A stretch of DNA of 64,000 nucleotides from Ilumatobacter coccineus YM16-304. Its GTDB lineage: Bacteria > Actinomycetota > Acidimicrobiia > Acidimicrobiales > Ilumatobacteraceae. The stretch covers positions 3,162,001 to 3,226,000 of the forward strand of contig NC_020520.1 of assembly GCF_000348785.1 (NCBI RefSeq), given 5' to 3'. The translations under genes and the position numbers were made by a program. Of the stretch, positions 51,859 to 59,860 are shown one piece after another (positions within the stretch are counted from its first letter, which is position 1; each line of letters opens with the position of its first letter). The notes beneath the pieces were generated by a model that saw nothing but the letters and a program-made list of their open reading frames with translations, was not told the DNA's origin and made no database searches.

Positions 51859-54077
51859 GCGACCGCTCCCGGATCGACGGTGCGCGGGCGCACCGGTGTG
51901 GCGTGCGGCGGAGCCACCAGCCGCGTCGACGTCAGCTCGGCGGCGAGCGTGTGCAACCGTTCGATGATGTCGTCGAAGTCGCCCTTCGGGCTCTGCGGGC
52001 CGATCGCGGCGATGTCGTCGCCGACCGATTCGATGCGCTCGATGCCGGCGTTCCATCCGATGGCCGTGGCGTTGCGGACGAGCCCGGCGACCGAGGCCGC
52101 AGCCGATCTGGGGTTGCGATCGTCGTGCAGCAGCAGACGCAACACGGCGTCGAGTTCGACGTCGCTGCGGTGCCGGCGACGATACGCGACCAGGCTGTCG
52201 TTCGCAGCGAGCACCGACTCGAGGCCTCGCCGCCGGTCGGGGTCGGAGAGCGAGGCGTCAGCGTTGGTGGCCGACGCGGCAGCGGCGCTGGTGAGCGACA
52301 CCACCGTGCGTTCGTAGCGCTTGGCGAAGTCACCGAAGTACCAGGCCGGGCCACGTACCACGCTCTCGCTCCACAGACCGCCGAAGGCCGACAACTCGAC
52401 GAGCAGCGAGTCGAGTTCGTCGACGTCACCCGGATGATCGGAGAGACGGCTGCGCGTGGTGGCGAGTTCACCGAGCACTCGCCCGGTGGTCGTCGACAAG
52501 AACTCCCGGACGCTCGCGGCTTCGGCCAGCATCGAGCCGATGTGGAACTCGAGCGAGGCGACCCCCGCGACCACGGCTTCTCTCCGCAGGTCGCCGGCGC
52601 TGGCCCATCCGTCGAGCCAATCGGGGCCTGCACCGATCAACTCGCGAAGCAGGCGCATCGCCGGTGTCGCTGCCGAGGCGCCGACCGACGGCGTCGCTGC
52701 GGCGACGACGCGAGCGGCACGTGCCACCACCTCCGACCGCTCGGACGCGCGTCCCATCCAATACAGCGAGTCGGCGGCCCGGGTGGGCACCGAGGTGATG
52801 AAGTCGACCTGTGGCGCCGACACCGCCGCCGGTCGCGCCGACACCGGCTCGTCGCCGAGCACCCACACGTCCTTCGCCCGGCACGGTGTTGGCCTGATCG
52901 GGTCGTCGTGCGCCTCGATCACCCGCCCGTTGCCGCCCGGCATCACCGTGATGCCGTCGTCGCTGGCGACCGCATGGAATCGGATCACGATGGGGTGATC
53001 GACGAGTTGGCCGTCGACGAGGCACGGCACGCGCTCCGCAGGAGCCTCGAGCAGATCGTCGACCCGCGTCGAACCTCGCGCCACGCGCGGCGAGTTCATC
53101 GTGAGCCACGGCGCCTCGCCCGTGAGCGCTTCGCCCACACGGTCCCACGACCCCAGCAACGATGGGTCCTGGAGGACGCCGGAACCGTGCGCGTTGGTGA
53201 TGGCGAGCGCCGACTTCTCGTCGGCGAGCAACACCGCCGGGATACCCGCCGACCCGTAGGTGTTGGTTTCGAGCGGATCGAGCTGACGGTCGGCGATCTG
53301 ACGGTGCAGGACGTCGACGCGTTCGAGACCGCCGAGTGTCTGGAGCCAGAGGCAGTGGTCGCGCACCACCAGGTCGGGTCCTTCGACCACGTTGAAGCCG
53401 AGTTGCGTCGCCATGTACGCGTGCTCGACGTACGCCGGGTGATCGATGCCACTCGTCAGCATCACGACCCGCGGACCGACCACGTCGGTGGTGTCGATCA
53501 GCGCCTTGCGCAGCCAGTGCAGCGATGGTTCCAACGATCGCACCGGCTCGGCGGGCACGTCGGCGACCTGCTCGTGGACGCGCCGATCGAGCAGCATGTA
53601 CCCGACGCCGACGCTGGTGTCGACGAGGTCGGCGATCGCGAACCATGCACCGTCCGCTCGGCGCACGACATCGACCGCGTAGGTCGACAGCCACCGCTTC
53701 TGGTTGCGACGCTCGGCGGCACCGACCGCAGCGAGCCGATAGTCGGTGCTCCCCCACAGCATCGCCGGGTCGATCTGGCCGTCGGCGACGAGCGAGCGTT
53801 CACCGTAGAGATCGTCGAGGATTGCTTCGAGCATTCGCATGCGGCGAGCGACCGCCTCTTCGAGCCAGACGAACTCGTCGGCGCTCACCACGTACGGGAT
53901 CGGATCGAGACGCCACGGTCGACTGGCGAGCGTGACGTTTCGTCCGTCGGCGCGCGCCGGCAGGTCGTGCACCACGTGGCCCGCACCCTCCGCCATCAAC
54001 AGTCGGTCGATCGCCGTCTGCTGCCGAGCGAGGTGAGCGGGGTCGCCGAGGCCGAAGGCTCCCGCGGTGGCGCCCAT
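51855..54077 (-). CDS. circularly permuted ATP-grasp/alpha-E fusion protein
   Basis: 740 residues. The first ~430 residues align by pattern with the circularly permuted ATP-grasp protein at 55020-56525 (the DDLYGER segment near 90, TSGIDHPAYVEHAYMATQLG near 208, the VVEGPDLVV segment near 231). Key loops are changed, though: LEDNLRVPSG is IADLVDTSVG here (148-157) and no Lys-Pro-x-x-x-Ser-Gly-Gly loop is visible. ATP binding is therefore doubtful. From ~431 (TRAADSLYWMGRASERSEVVARAARVV) to the end is an alpha-E domain, all helical and of unknown function. ATG 54077 shares a base with the upstream stop; a TTG at 54080 is a one-codon-longer alternative. This protein may be a non-catalytic partner of the true ATP-grasp (inference). 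Confidence 0.88.
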   Translation of the reverse strand: MGATAGAFGLGDPAHLARQQTAIDRLLMAEGAGHVVHDLPARADGRNVTLASRPWRLDPIPYVVSADEFVWLEEAVARRMRMLEAILDDLYGERSLVADGQIDPAMLWGSTDYRLAAVGAAERRNQKRWLSTYAVDVVRRADGAWFAIADLVDTSVGVGYMLLDRRVHEQVADVPAEPVRSLEPSLHWLRKALIDTTDVVGPRVVMLTSGIDHPAYVEHAYMATQLGFNVVEGPDLVVRDHCLWLQTLGGLERVDVLHRQIADRQLDPLETNTYGSAGIPAVLLADEKSALAITNAHGSGVLQDPSLLGSWDRVGEALTGEAPWLTMNSPRVARGSTRVDDLLEAPAERVPCLVDGQLVDHPIVIRFHAVASDDGITVMPGGNGRVIEAHDDPIRPTPCRAKDVWVLGDEPVSARPAAVSAPQVDFITSVPTRAADSLYWMGRASERSEVVARAARVVAAATPSVGASAATPAMRLLRELIGAGPDWLDGWASAGDLRREAVVAGVASLEFHIGSMLAEAASVREFLSTTTGRVLGELATTRSRLSDHPGDVDELDSLLVELSAFGGLWSESVVRGPAWYFGDFAKRYERTVVSLTSAAAASATNADASLSDPDRRRGLESVLAANDSLVAYRRRHRSDVELDAVLRLLLHDDRNPRSAAASVAGLVRNATAIGWNAGIERIESVGDDIAAIGPQSPKGDFDDIIERLHTLAAELTSTRLVAPPHATPVRPRTVDPGAVA

Positions 54078-55018
54078 CAACCACCGTCGATGCTGAGATA
54101 CCGGTCGGTGATCGCGTCGTTGACCTTGCCGATGAGCGTCTGCACCCAGTCCATCGCCTGGTCGAGGTCAGCGCCGTCGGCGGTGGTCCCCATCGTGGCG
54201 ATCAGCGCGTCACGCGCGTTGGCGACGGTGCGGCGGACCGAATCGGGGCGCGTGAGCGTGTCGAGCGAGCGGTCGATCTCGTCGAGACAGAACCTGATCG
54301 AGCGAGGAAAGCGCGAGTCGAACAGCAGGAAGCGCACGACCGACGTCGCCTCGATCGGCCCGCGGGTCGAGCGCTGGTACATCTGCAGCGCCGACAACGC
54401 GCGCAGCACACCCATCCACTGGACCTCGTCGTACTTCAGGGCGTCTTCGCGTCGCGTCATCAGCGACGCCGCACGCACCCCGACGAACCGCGACGTCATG
54501 TCGGCGCGTTCGAGGTAGCGCCCGATGCGCCACATCTGGAACGCAGCGTCGCGGGTCATCGACGAGGTCAGGATGCCGTCGAGTCGCCGGCTGTCGTTGG
54601 TGACTCGACCGAGGACGTGACTGCGGAAACGGCGATCCTCCGCTCGGTTGGCGTCTGAGTCCATGAACAGCGAGAGGTCGTTGACCGTGTGCCACGCTTC
54701 GCGCGGCAGCACCTCGCGCGTCGTGCGGAGGTTGGACCGAGCAGCAGCGACGCACGCCGCGACGCTGCCCGGCTGTTCGGGATCGCACACCAACGTACGA
54801 ACCACGTCGCGTTCGGTCGCATCGCTGGCGAGCAACGACCGGTCGCCGCACACAGCGAGCAGCGGCGCCCATCGCCGATCGGTCTCGTCGGGATCGTCGA
54901 TCGGCATGTCGTCGAAGAGTTCGCCGAACTGCTGCACCAGCCGAGAGGTGTCTTCGGCTCGTTCGAGATAGCGAGCCGCCCAGAACAGTCGGTCGGCGTT
55001 GCGCGAGAGCAGCACCAT
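54077..55018 (-). CDS. alpha-E domain protein
   Basis: 313 residues, entirely helical, opening with the alpha-E signature LLSRNADRLFWAARYLERAEDTSRLV (~3-28). Repeated Arg/Asp-rich helices follow, such as RIGRYLERADMTSRFVGVRAASLM (~166-189). The repeat of the YLERA(D/E)xTSR pattern at ~19 and ~171 points to an internal duplication. No catalytic residue set is known. Alpha-E proteins always travel with circularly permuted ATP-grasp proteins in my knowledge and are thought to be partners. ATG 55018 follows the ATP-grasp stop by one base. Confidence 0.9.
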   Translation of the reverse strand: MVLLSRNADRLFWAARYLERAEDTSRLVQQFGELFDDMPIDDPDETDRRWAPLLAVCGDRSLLASDATERDVVRTLVCDPEQPGSVAACVAAARSNLRTTREVLPREAWHTVNDLSLFMDSDANRAEDRRFRSHVLGRVTNDSRRLDGILTSSMTRDAAFQMWRIGRYLERADMTSRFVGVRAASLMTRREDALKYDEVQWMGVLRALSALQMYQRSTRGPIEATSVVRFLLFDSRFPRSIRFCLDEIDRSLDTLTRPDSVRRTVANARDALIATMGTTADGADLDQAMDWVQTLIGKVNDAITDRYLSIDGG

Positions 55019-55019
55019 G

Positions 55020-56525
55020 TCAGGCCTCCCCGCCGTTGCTCGATTGTGACTGCGATTGCGATTGCGATTGGGATTGGGATTGGGATGATCTCGCCGACGG
55101 TGGTCTGCCCCCGGTGTCGACGATCCACGTGTCTTTGCTGCCGCCGCCTTGAGAGGAGTTGACGATCAGCGACCCTTCCTGCAGTGCGACTCGAGTGAGC
55201 CCGCCCGCGGTCACGTAACTCGACGCCCCGGTGAGGATGAAGGGGCGCAGGTCGACGTGACGCGGCTGCAACTCGCCGTCGATGAGTGTCGGCACGGTCG
55301 ACAGGTTGATGATCGGCTGGGCGACCCAGTTGCGAGGATCGGCCAGGATCGCTTCGGCGCAGGCCGTCAACTCGTCTTCGGTCGCCCGGCTGCCGATCGT
55401 GATGCCGTAGCCGCCGCTCTCGTTCGCCGGCTTGGTGACGAGTTCGTCGAGGTGCGCGAGCACGTACTCGCGCTCGTCTTCGTACATGCAGCGATAGGTC
55501 GGCACGTTCGCGATCTTCGGCTCCTCGTCGAGGTAGTAGCGGATGATGTCGGGCATCCATGCGTAGACGCACTTGTCGTCGGCGACGCCGGCGCCCGGCG
55601 CGTTGGCGATGCCGACGTTGCCCGCCTTCCACGCCCGCATGAGCCCGGCGGCGCCGAGCAGGGAGTCGGGACGGAAGGCGTCGGGGTCGATGAACAGGTC
55701 GTCGATCCGTCGGTAGATCACGTGGACGCGTTCGCGCCCTTCGACGGTGTGCATGTAGACGCAGTCGTCGTCACCGACCACGAGGTCGCTGCCCTCCACC
55801 AACTCCGCACCCATCCGCTGCGCCAGGAACGAGTGCTCGAAGTAGGCGGAGTTGAAGATGCCGGGGGTGAGCACCGCCAGCGTCGGGTCGTCGACCCCGT
55901 CGGGGGCGAGCGAGGTGAGCAACTTGTTGAGTTCGTCGGTGTAGGTGTCGACGGGCCGGATGCGGTTCTGACCGAAGAGTTCGGGGAACGCCCGCTTGGT
56001 CACCGCGCGGTTCTCGATCACGTAGCTGACGCCCGACGGGACTCGCAGATTGTCTTCGAGCACGTAGAACGTGCCGTCGTCGTCGCGCACCAGGTCGGAC
56101 CCGGAGATGTGCGCCCACACGCCGAACTTGGGCTTGGCCCCGACGCACTCCGGGCGGAAGTTGACCGAGTCCTCGAGCAGTTCGGCCGGAAACACGCCAT
56201 CGGCGACGATGCGCTGCTCGTTGTAGATGTCGTCGATGAACATGTTGACCGCTCGCAGCCGTTGCGCCAGACCAGCTTCGACCTGCGTCCACTCGTCGCC
56301 GTCGATGATGCGCGGAACGACGTCGAACGGCCACGCACGGTCGATGTTCTCACCGTCGCTGTACACGGTGAAGGTGATGCCCATCGTGAGGATGTCGAGC
56401 TCGGTGGCGGCTTGACGGGCCTCGATCTCGTCGGGGCCGAGCTGCTCGAGGAGCGACCACAACGCCGCGGCAGAGGCTCTCGGAGTGTGATCGTCGTGCA
56501 GCAGTTCATCCACGTGTACATGCAT
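55020..56525 (-). CDS. circularly permuted type 2 ATP-grasp protein
   Basis: 501 residues, first gene of the run. The circularly permuted ATP-grasp fold shows YVLEDNLRVPSGVSY (~154-168) with metal-binding acidic and Asn residues, GNVGIANAPGAGVADDK (~302-318), and the nucleotide loop KPANESGGYG (365-374). RRIDDLFIDPDAF (~272) is also conserved. Such enzymes are predicted to form amide bonds between a carboxylate and an amine, for example in peptide tagging; acceptor and donor are unknown. The C-terminus ends in a Ser-Gln repeat encoded by hexanucleotides. It is divergent from the ligD-like gene across 51 bp. No clear -10 element was found at ATG 56525. Confidence 0.92.
   Translation of the reverse strand: MHVHVDELLHDDHTPRASAAALWSLLEQLGPDEIEARQAATELDILTMGITFTVYSDGENIDRAWPFDVVPRIIDGDEWTQVEAGLAQRLRAVNMFIDDIYNEQRIVADGVFPAELLEDSVNFRPECVGAKPKFGVWAHISGSDLVRDDDGTFYVLEDNLRVPSGVSYVIENRAVTKRAFPELFGQNRIRPVDTYTDELNKLLTSLAPDGVDDPTLAVLTPGIFNSAYFEHSFLAQRMGAELVEGSDLVVGDDDCVYMHTVEGRERVHVIYRRIDDLFIDPDAFRPDSLLGAAGLMRAWKAGNVGIANAPGAGVADDKCVYAWMPDIIRYYLDEEPKIANVPTYRCMYEDEREYVLAHLDELVTKPANESGGYGITIGSRATEDELTACAEAILADPRNWVAQPIINLSTVPTLIDGELQPRHVDLRPFILTGASSYVTAGGLTRVALQEGSLIVNSSQGGGSKDTWIVDTGGRPPSARSSQSQSQSQSQSQSQSSNGGEA
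55044..55085 (-). repeat. hexanucleotide repeat encoding seven Ser-Gln pairs
   Basis: Seven in-frame TCNCAR units (three TCCCAA, two TCGCAA, then TCGCAG and TCACAA) at the 3' end of the ATP-grasp gene. Copy changes would alter the tail length without shifting the frame. Confidence 0.85.
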
Positions 56526-56564
56526 ACCTCAATCTGCGGACTCGAAACAGGCGTTCGTGGGGTC

Positions 56565-56576
56565 TACGGTGCAGAA
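56565..56576 (+). promoter_or_regulatory. leaderless -10 element of the LigD polymerase gene
   Basis: TACGGT (56565-56570) followed by 6 bases and ATG 56577. Confidence 0.5.
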
Positions 56577-57626
56577 ATGGCCGCGAAGGATGAGTTCGGC
56601 GAACCGATCGAGCTCGACACTGGCACCCGTGTCGTGCGCATCACCAACCCGCACAAACCGATGTTTCCGTCGGTCGGACCCGCAAAAGAGGAGCGGACGA
56701 AGATCGACCTGGCCCGCTATTACCTGGCCGTCGGCGAGCCCATCATGCGCACACTGCGCGACCGACCGGTCCTGCTCGAGCGCTACCCCAACGGCGTGCG
56801 CGGCACGTCGTTCTTCCAGAAGCGAATTCCCGCGTCGGCACCCGACTGGCTCGCGACCACGACGGTCGAGACCATCAACGGCACCCCGTCGCGTGCGTTG
56901 GTGATCCCCGACCTCGCACACGTGCTGTGGGCCGCGAACCAGGGCGTGCTCGGGCTCCACGTGTGGCCGTTCCGTGCGTCGACGCCCGACGACGCCGACG
57001 AGATGCGCATCGACCTCGACCCCTCCCCCGGGGTCACGTTCGACATGACACGCGAGGCTGCCGCGCACACACGCGATCTGCTGGCCGAACTCGGCATGCT
57101 CGGCTTTCCCAAGACCACCGGGTCGAAGGGCATCCACATCTACGTTCGCGTCGAGCCGGGATGGGATTCGTTCGCGGTGCGCGGCGCGGTGGTGGCGCTC
57201 GCTCGCATCCTCGCCGAGCGACACCCCGACCTCATCACCGACAAGTGGTGGAAGGAAGAGCGCGGCGAGCGGGTGTTCGTCGACTTCAACCAGAATGCGC
57301 CGCACAAGAACATGTTCGGGGCCTGGGGCGTGCGCCCACGTGTCGGCGCGCAGGTGTCGACACCGTTCCGCTGGGACGAACTCGACTCGATCGACCCGGA
57401 GCAGTGCACGATCGACACCGTTCCCGACCGACTCGCCGAGCAGGGCGATCCGTGGGAGTTGATGGACGAGGCTCCCTGTTCGATCGTTCCACTGGTGGAG
57501 CGGTTCGCCGACGATCTCGCCGACGGTGTGCCCGATGCGCCGTGGCCGCCGGTGTATCCGAAGATGCCCAACGAAGCACCTCGTGTCCAACCCAGTCGAG
57601 CCCGCAAGCCCGACGACGAGCACTGA
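56577..57626 (+). CDS. stand-alone LigD polymerase domain (archaeo-eukaryotic primase type)
   Basis: 349 residues homologous to the polymerase/primase domain of LigD, which fills gaps and adds ribonucleotides in non-homologous end joining. Motifs are RITNPHKPMFP (~20-30), the metal-binding DLDPSPG (~144-150), TTGSKGIHIYV (~182-192) and the FVDFNQNAPHKNM segment (~230-242) with the third acidic residue. The ligase and phosphoesterase domains of full LigD are absent. Several actinobacteria carry such separate polymerase genes. No Ku gene is in the window. It begins 51 bp from the divergent ATP-grasp gene; a functional link is unlikely. Confidence 0.93.
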   Translation: MAAKDEFGEPIELDTGTRVVRITNPHKPMFPSVGPAKEERTKIDLARYYLAVGEPIMRTLRDRPVLLERYPNGVRGTSFFQKRIPASAPDWLATTTVETINGTPSRALVIPDLAHVLWAANQGVLGLHVWPFRASTPDDADEMRIDLDPSPGVTFDMTREAAAHTRDLLAELGMLGFPKTTGSKGIHIYVRVEPGWDSFAVRGAVVALARILAERHPDLITDKWWKEERGERVFVDFNQNAPHKNMFGAWGVRPRVGAQVSTPFRWDELDSIDPEQCTIDTVPDRLAEQGDPWELMDEAPCSIVPLVERFADDLADGVPDAPWPPVYPKMPNEAPRVQPSRARKPDDEH

Positions 57627-57750
57627 GCCTCGCTCGGTCGGAGCCTCGGCGCCGTCAGTCGGCCAGCGCGCCGGTCGTCGGCCGGCGGCTGACGAGCATC
57701 AGCGAACGCCGTGCTGTGATCGATGGACGGCGCCGTGCAAGGCTGCAGTC

Positions 57751-58347
57751 ATGACCGATGCGTTCGGAACGATGGAAGACGGCGACTCGCGATACGAGTG
57801 GTTCGCTCACCTGGTCCGACAGCGACGAACGTCGATGTTCGTCGACCCCGACCGTGAGGTCGATCCGGCGATGGTCCAGGAGTTGTGCGGGCTCGCCACG
57901 TGGGCCCCCAACCACAAGAAGACCTGGCCGTGGCGCTTCGCCTACTTCACCGGAGACGGCCGAGCACGCCTCGGCGAGACGATGGTCGCCGACATGATCG
58001 AGGCTGACTTCGGTGACGAGGTCAAGCGGGAGAAGACCCGCACGAAGTACCTGCGCACGCCGGGCATTCTCGTCGTCGGTTGCGAGCCCCACGAGAACGA
58101 CACACTCCATCACGAGAACCGCGACGCCGTCGCCGCCGGCATCCAGAACCTGCTGCTGGGTGCCACGGCGCTCGGCCTCGCGAGCTTCTGGTCGACACCG
58201 GCGCTGCTCCAGCCGCCACGAGTCCTCGATCTCTGCGGGTTCGGCGCCGACGACCGTGTCATCGGCGTCATCTACCTGGGCTGGGAAGACCGGCCGTGCC
58301 CGCCACCCGAGCGGCCGCCACTCCCCATCACCCTCGTCACCCACTGA
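57751..58347 (+). CDS. nitroreductase family protein
   Basis: A 198-residue FMN-dependent oxidoreductase. The nitroreductase signature VRQRRTSMFVDPDREVD (~20-36), AGLATWAPNHKKTWPWRF-like FMN loop (~47-62) and GIQNLLLGATALGLASFWST (~133-152) are clear. The C-terminal VIGVIYLGWED segment matches the family. It is a short form, related to RutE/HadB-like or YdjA-like enzymes. The substrate is unknown. The frame is open upstream, but the conserved part begins near MTDAFGTMEDGDSRYEW at ATG 57751. No -10 or ribosome site stands out before it. A palindromic repeat lies 15 bp after the stop. Confidence 0.88.
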   Translation: MTDAFGTMEDGDSRYEWFAHLVRQRRTSMFVDPDREVDPAMVQELCGLATWAPNHKKTWPWRFAYFTGDGRARLGETMVADMIEADFGDEVKREKTRTKYLRTPGILVVGCEPHENDTLHHENRDAVAAGIQNLLLGATALGLASFWSTPALLQPPRVLDLCGFGADDRVIGVIYLGWEDRPCPPPERPPLPITLVTH

Positions 58348-58361
58348 ACCTCGGTGCGTCT

Positions 58362-58400
58362 CACCTGGTTATTTCCATCCCGGATGGAAATAACCAGGTG
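58362..58400. repeat. 39-bp perfect palindrome, copy 2
   Basis: The left arm CACCTGGTTATTTCCATCC (58362-58380), one central C and the complementary right arm (58382-58400) match the 37-bp palindrome at 34070-34106 exactly, plus one further base pair. It lies between the nitroreductase and ACT-domain genes, 18 bp before the latter's start, a position where it could affect both termination and translation. Confidence 0.85.
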
Positions 58401-58418
58401 GCGCGCGAGACTCTGGGC

Positions 58419-58958
58419 ATGGCAACCGTGGTGCTCTCCGTTCTCGGCGATGATCGACCCGGGCTCGTCGATGCCGTCGCCCAGGTGGTCGCCGATCACG
58501 GCGGGAGCTGGGATCGCAGCCACATGTCGCGTCTCGCCGGAAAGTTCGCCGGCATCGTGGTCGTCACGATCGCCGACGACGACGCGCAGGCACTGATCGA
58601 CGGCCTCGGCCCGATCCGGGCCGATGGGCTCCTCGAGGTCACGGCGTCGATCGCCACCGACCCCGATGCCGACTCCGACCCCACCCCAGGGGCCGTCGAG
58701 CCGATCGAGCTGCAACTCGTCGGCGCCGACCGTCCGGGCATCGTCCGTGAGATCGCCTCGGTGCTGGCGGCGAACGACGTGAGCATCATCGAACTCGTCA
58801 CGGCCACCACGAGCGCACCGATGGCAGGTGAGCCGCTGTTCGAAGCATCGCTCTCGCTCAACGTGCCGCCCTCACTCGACCTCGATCGACTCCGCGCAGC
58901 GCTCGAAGACCTCGCCAACGAGTTGATGGTCGACATCGACCTCGACACGGCTCGCTAG
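58419..58958 (+). CDS. double ACT-domain protein (GcvR-like)
   Basis: A 179-residue protein with two ACT domains: VLSVLGDDRPGLVDAVAQVVADHGGSWDRS (~5-34) and LQLVGADRPGIVREIASVLAANDVSIIEL (~105-133). Each has the ligand-binding DRPG turn. This is the form of GcvR, the glycine-cleavage repressor partner of Proteobacteria, and of related amino-acid sensors. No enzymatic domain is attached. The target in actinobacteria is unknown. The open frame extends upstream through the palindromic repeat, but conservation begins at MATVVLSVLGDD. It precedes the thrH-like gene by 117 bp on the same strand. Confidence 0.88.
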   Translation: MATVVLSVLGDDRPGLVDAVAQVVADHGGSWDRSHMSRLAGKFAGIVVVTIADDDAQALIDGLGPIRADGLLEVTASIATDPDADSDPTPGAVEPIELQLVGADRPGIVREIASVLAANDVSIIELVTATTSAPMAGEPLFEASLSLNVPPSLDLDRLRAALEDLANELMVDIDLDTAR

Positions 58959-59075
58959 CTCGGCGTCACCGATCCGGCCAGCACCGGTCGGAGCCACGCA
59001 TCCGAGGCGACGCATCTCGGCGCGCCCGGCATCGTCGTCTGAACTCCGGTCGCCCGGAGCGGCAATACTGGCGCT

Positions 59076-59696
59076 GTGCCAGCGAACGCCGACGCCACTC
59101 AGACCATCGTCACGCTCGACCTCGAAGGGGTGTTGATTCCCGAAGTGTGGGTCGCCGTGGCCGAACGAACCGGCATCGACGGTCTGCTGCGCACGACGCG
59201 CGACGAGCCCGACTACGACGTGTTGATGCGGTACCGCCTCGATCTTCTCGCCGAACACGGCCTGACGATGTCGCTGATCGAAGAGGTCATCTCCGGGCTC
59301 GCTCCCCTCGACGGCGCCAAGGACTTCCTCGACGAACTCCGATCGCACACACAGGTGATCATCCTGTCCGACACGTTCGAGCAGTTCGCCAGGCCGTTCA
59401 TGCGGCAACTCGGCTGGCCGACCGTGTTCTGCCATCGCCTCCTCGTCGACGACGATCGCATCGTCGACTACCGCCTTCGCCAGCACGACCAGAAGCGCAA
59501 GTCGGTGCAGGCCTTCCATCAGCTCAACTACCGGGTGTTCGCGGCCGGCGATTCGTACAACGACACGACGATGTTGGCCGAAGCCGACACCGGGTTCCTG
59601 TTCCGCTCGCCCGACAACGTCATCGCCGAGTTCCCACAGTTCCGGGCGATGACCGAGTTCAGCGACCTCCTCGACGCATTCCTCGCCGAACTCTGA
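59076..59696 (+). CDS. thrH: ThrH-like HAD phosphatase (phosphoserine phosphatase/homoserine phosphotransferase)
   Basis: A 206-residue HAD-superfamily enzyme. Motif I is VTLDLEGVLIPE (DLEG replaces the usual DxDxT, as in ThrH, where the first Asp is the nucleophile). Motif II is VIILSDTFEQF with its Ser, and motif III/IV is KRKSVQAF...VFAAGDSYNDTTML with the metal-binding Asp pair. ThrH dephosphorylates phosphoserine and moves phosphate to homoserine; the activity here is inferred from similarity. The start is GTG 59076 after an AATACT hexamer 6 bases upstream. The 3' end and following hairpin are duplicated 123 bp downstream. Confidence 0.88.
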   Translation: MPANADATQTIVTLDLEGVLIPEVWVAVAERTGIDGLLRTTRDEPDYDVLMRYRLDLLAEHGLTMSLIEEVISGLAPLDGAKDFLDELRSHTQVIILSDTFEQFARPFMRQLGWPTVFCHRLLVDDDRIVDYRLRQHDQKRKSVQAFHQLNYRVFAAGDSYNDTTMLAEADTGFLFRSPDNVIAEFPQFRAMTEFSDLLDAFLAEL

Positions 59697-59739
59697 CCAA
59701 CCTGGTTACGTTGCTCCCGGAGCGATGTAACCAACTTTG
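59697..59739. repeat. hairpin repeat, subtype 2, copy 1
   Basis: GGTTACGTTGCTCC (59704-59717), a central C at 59718 and GGAGCGATGTAACC (59719-59732) form a stem with two G-T pairs, plus weaker outer pairs to 59739. It begins one base after the thrH stop and probably terminates that gene. Confidence 0.75.
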
Positions 59740-59821
59740 GTCGCTCGGTCCCGGGCTACCTGGGCTTTTCCGGTCGCGGACGGGCCCGACCCCTCGACGC
59801 GTTCGTCGCCGAACGCTGACG

Positions 59822-59860
59822 AACCTGATTACGTTGCTCCCGGAGCGATGTAACCAGGTT
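59822..59860. repeat. hairpin repeat, subtype 2, copy 2, forming the end of the PAP2 gene
   Basis: AACCTGATTACGTTGCTCC (59822-59840) pairs around C 59841 with GGAGCGATGTAACCAGGTT (59842-59860) with one mismatch and two G-T pairs. On the minus strand it supplies the last nine codons and the stop of the PAP2 gene. Confidence 0.8.

Noticed and set aside
51903-54518. An 871-codon plus-strand frame across the ATP-grasp/alpha-E genes
   Set aside because: It crosses the border of two coupled minus-strand genes and has no recognisable domain.
56526-56576. A functional link between the ATP-grasp operon and the divergent LigD polymerase gene
   Set aside because: Only a shared 51-bp gap connects them. 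The LigD gene has its own leaderless promoter, and no family knowledge links the systems.
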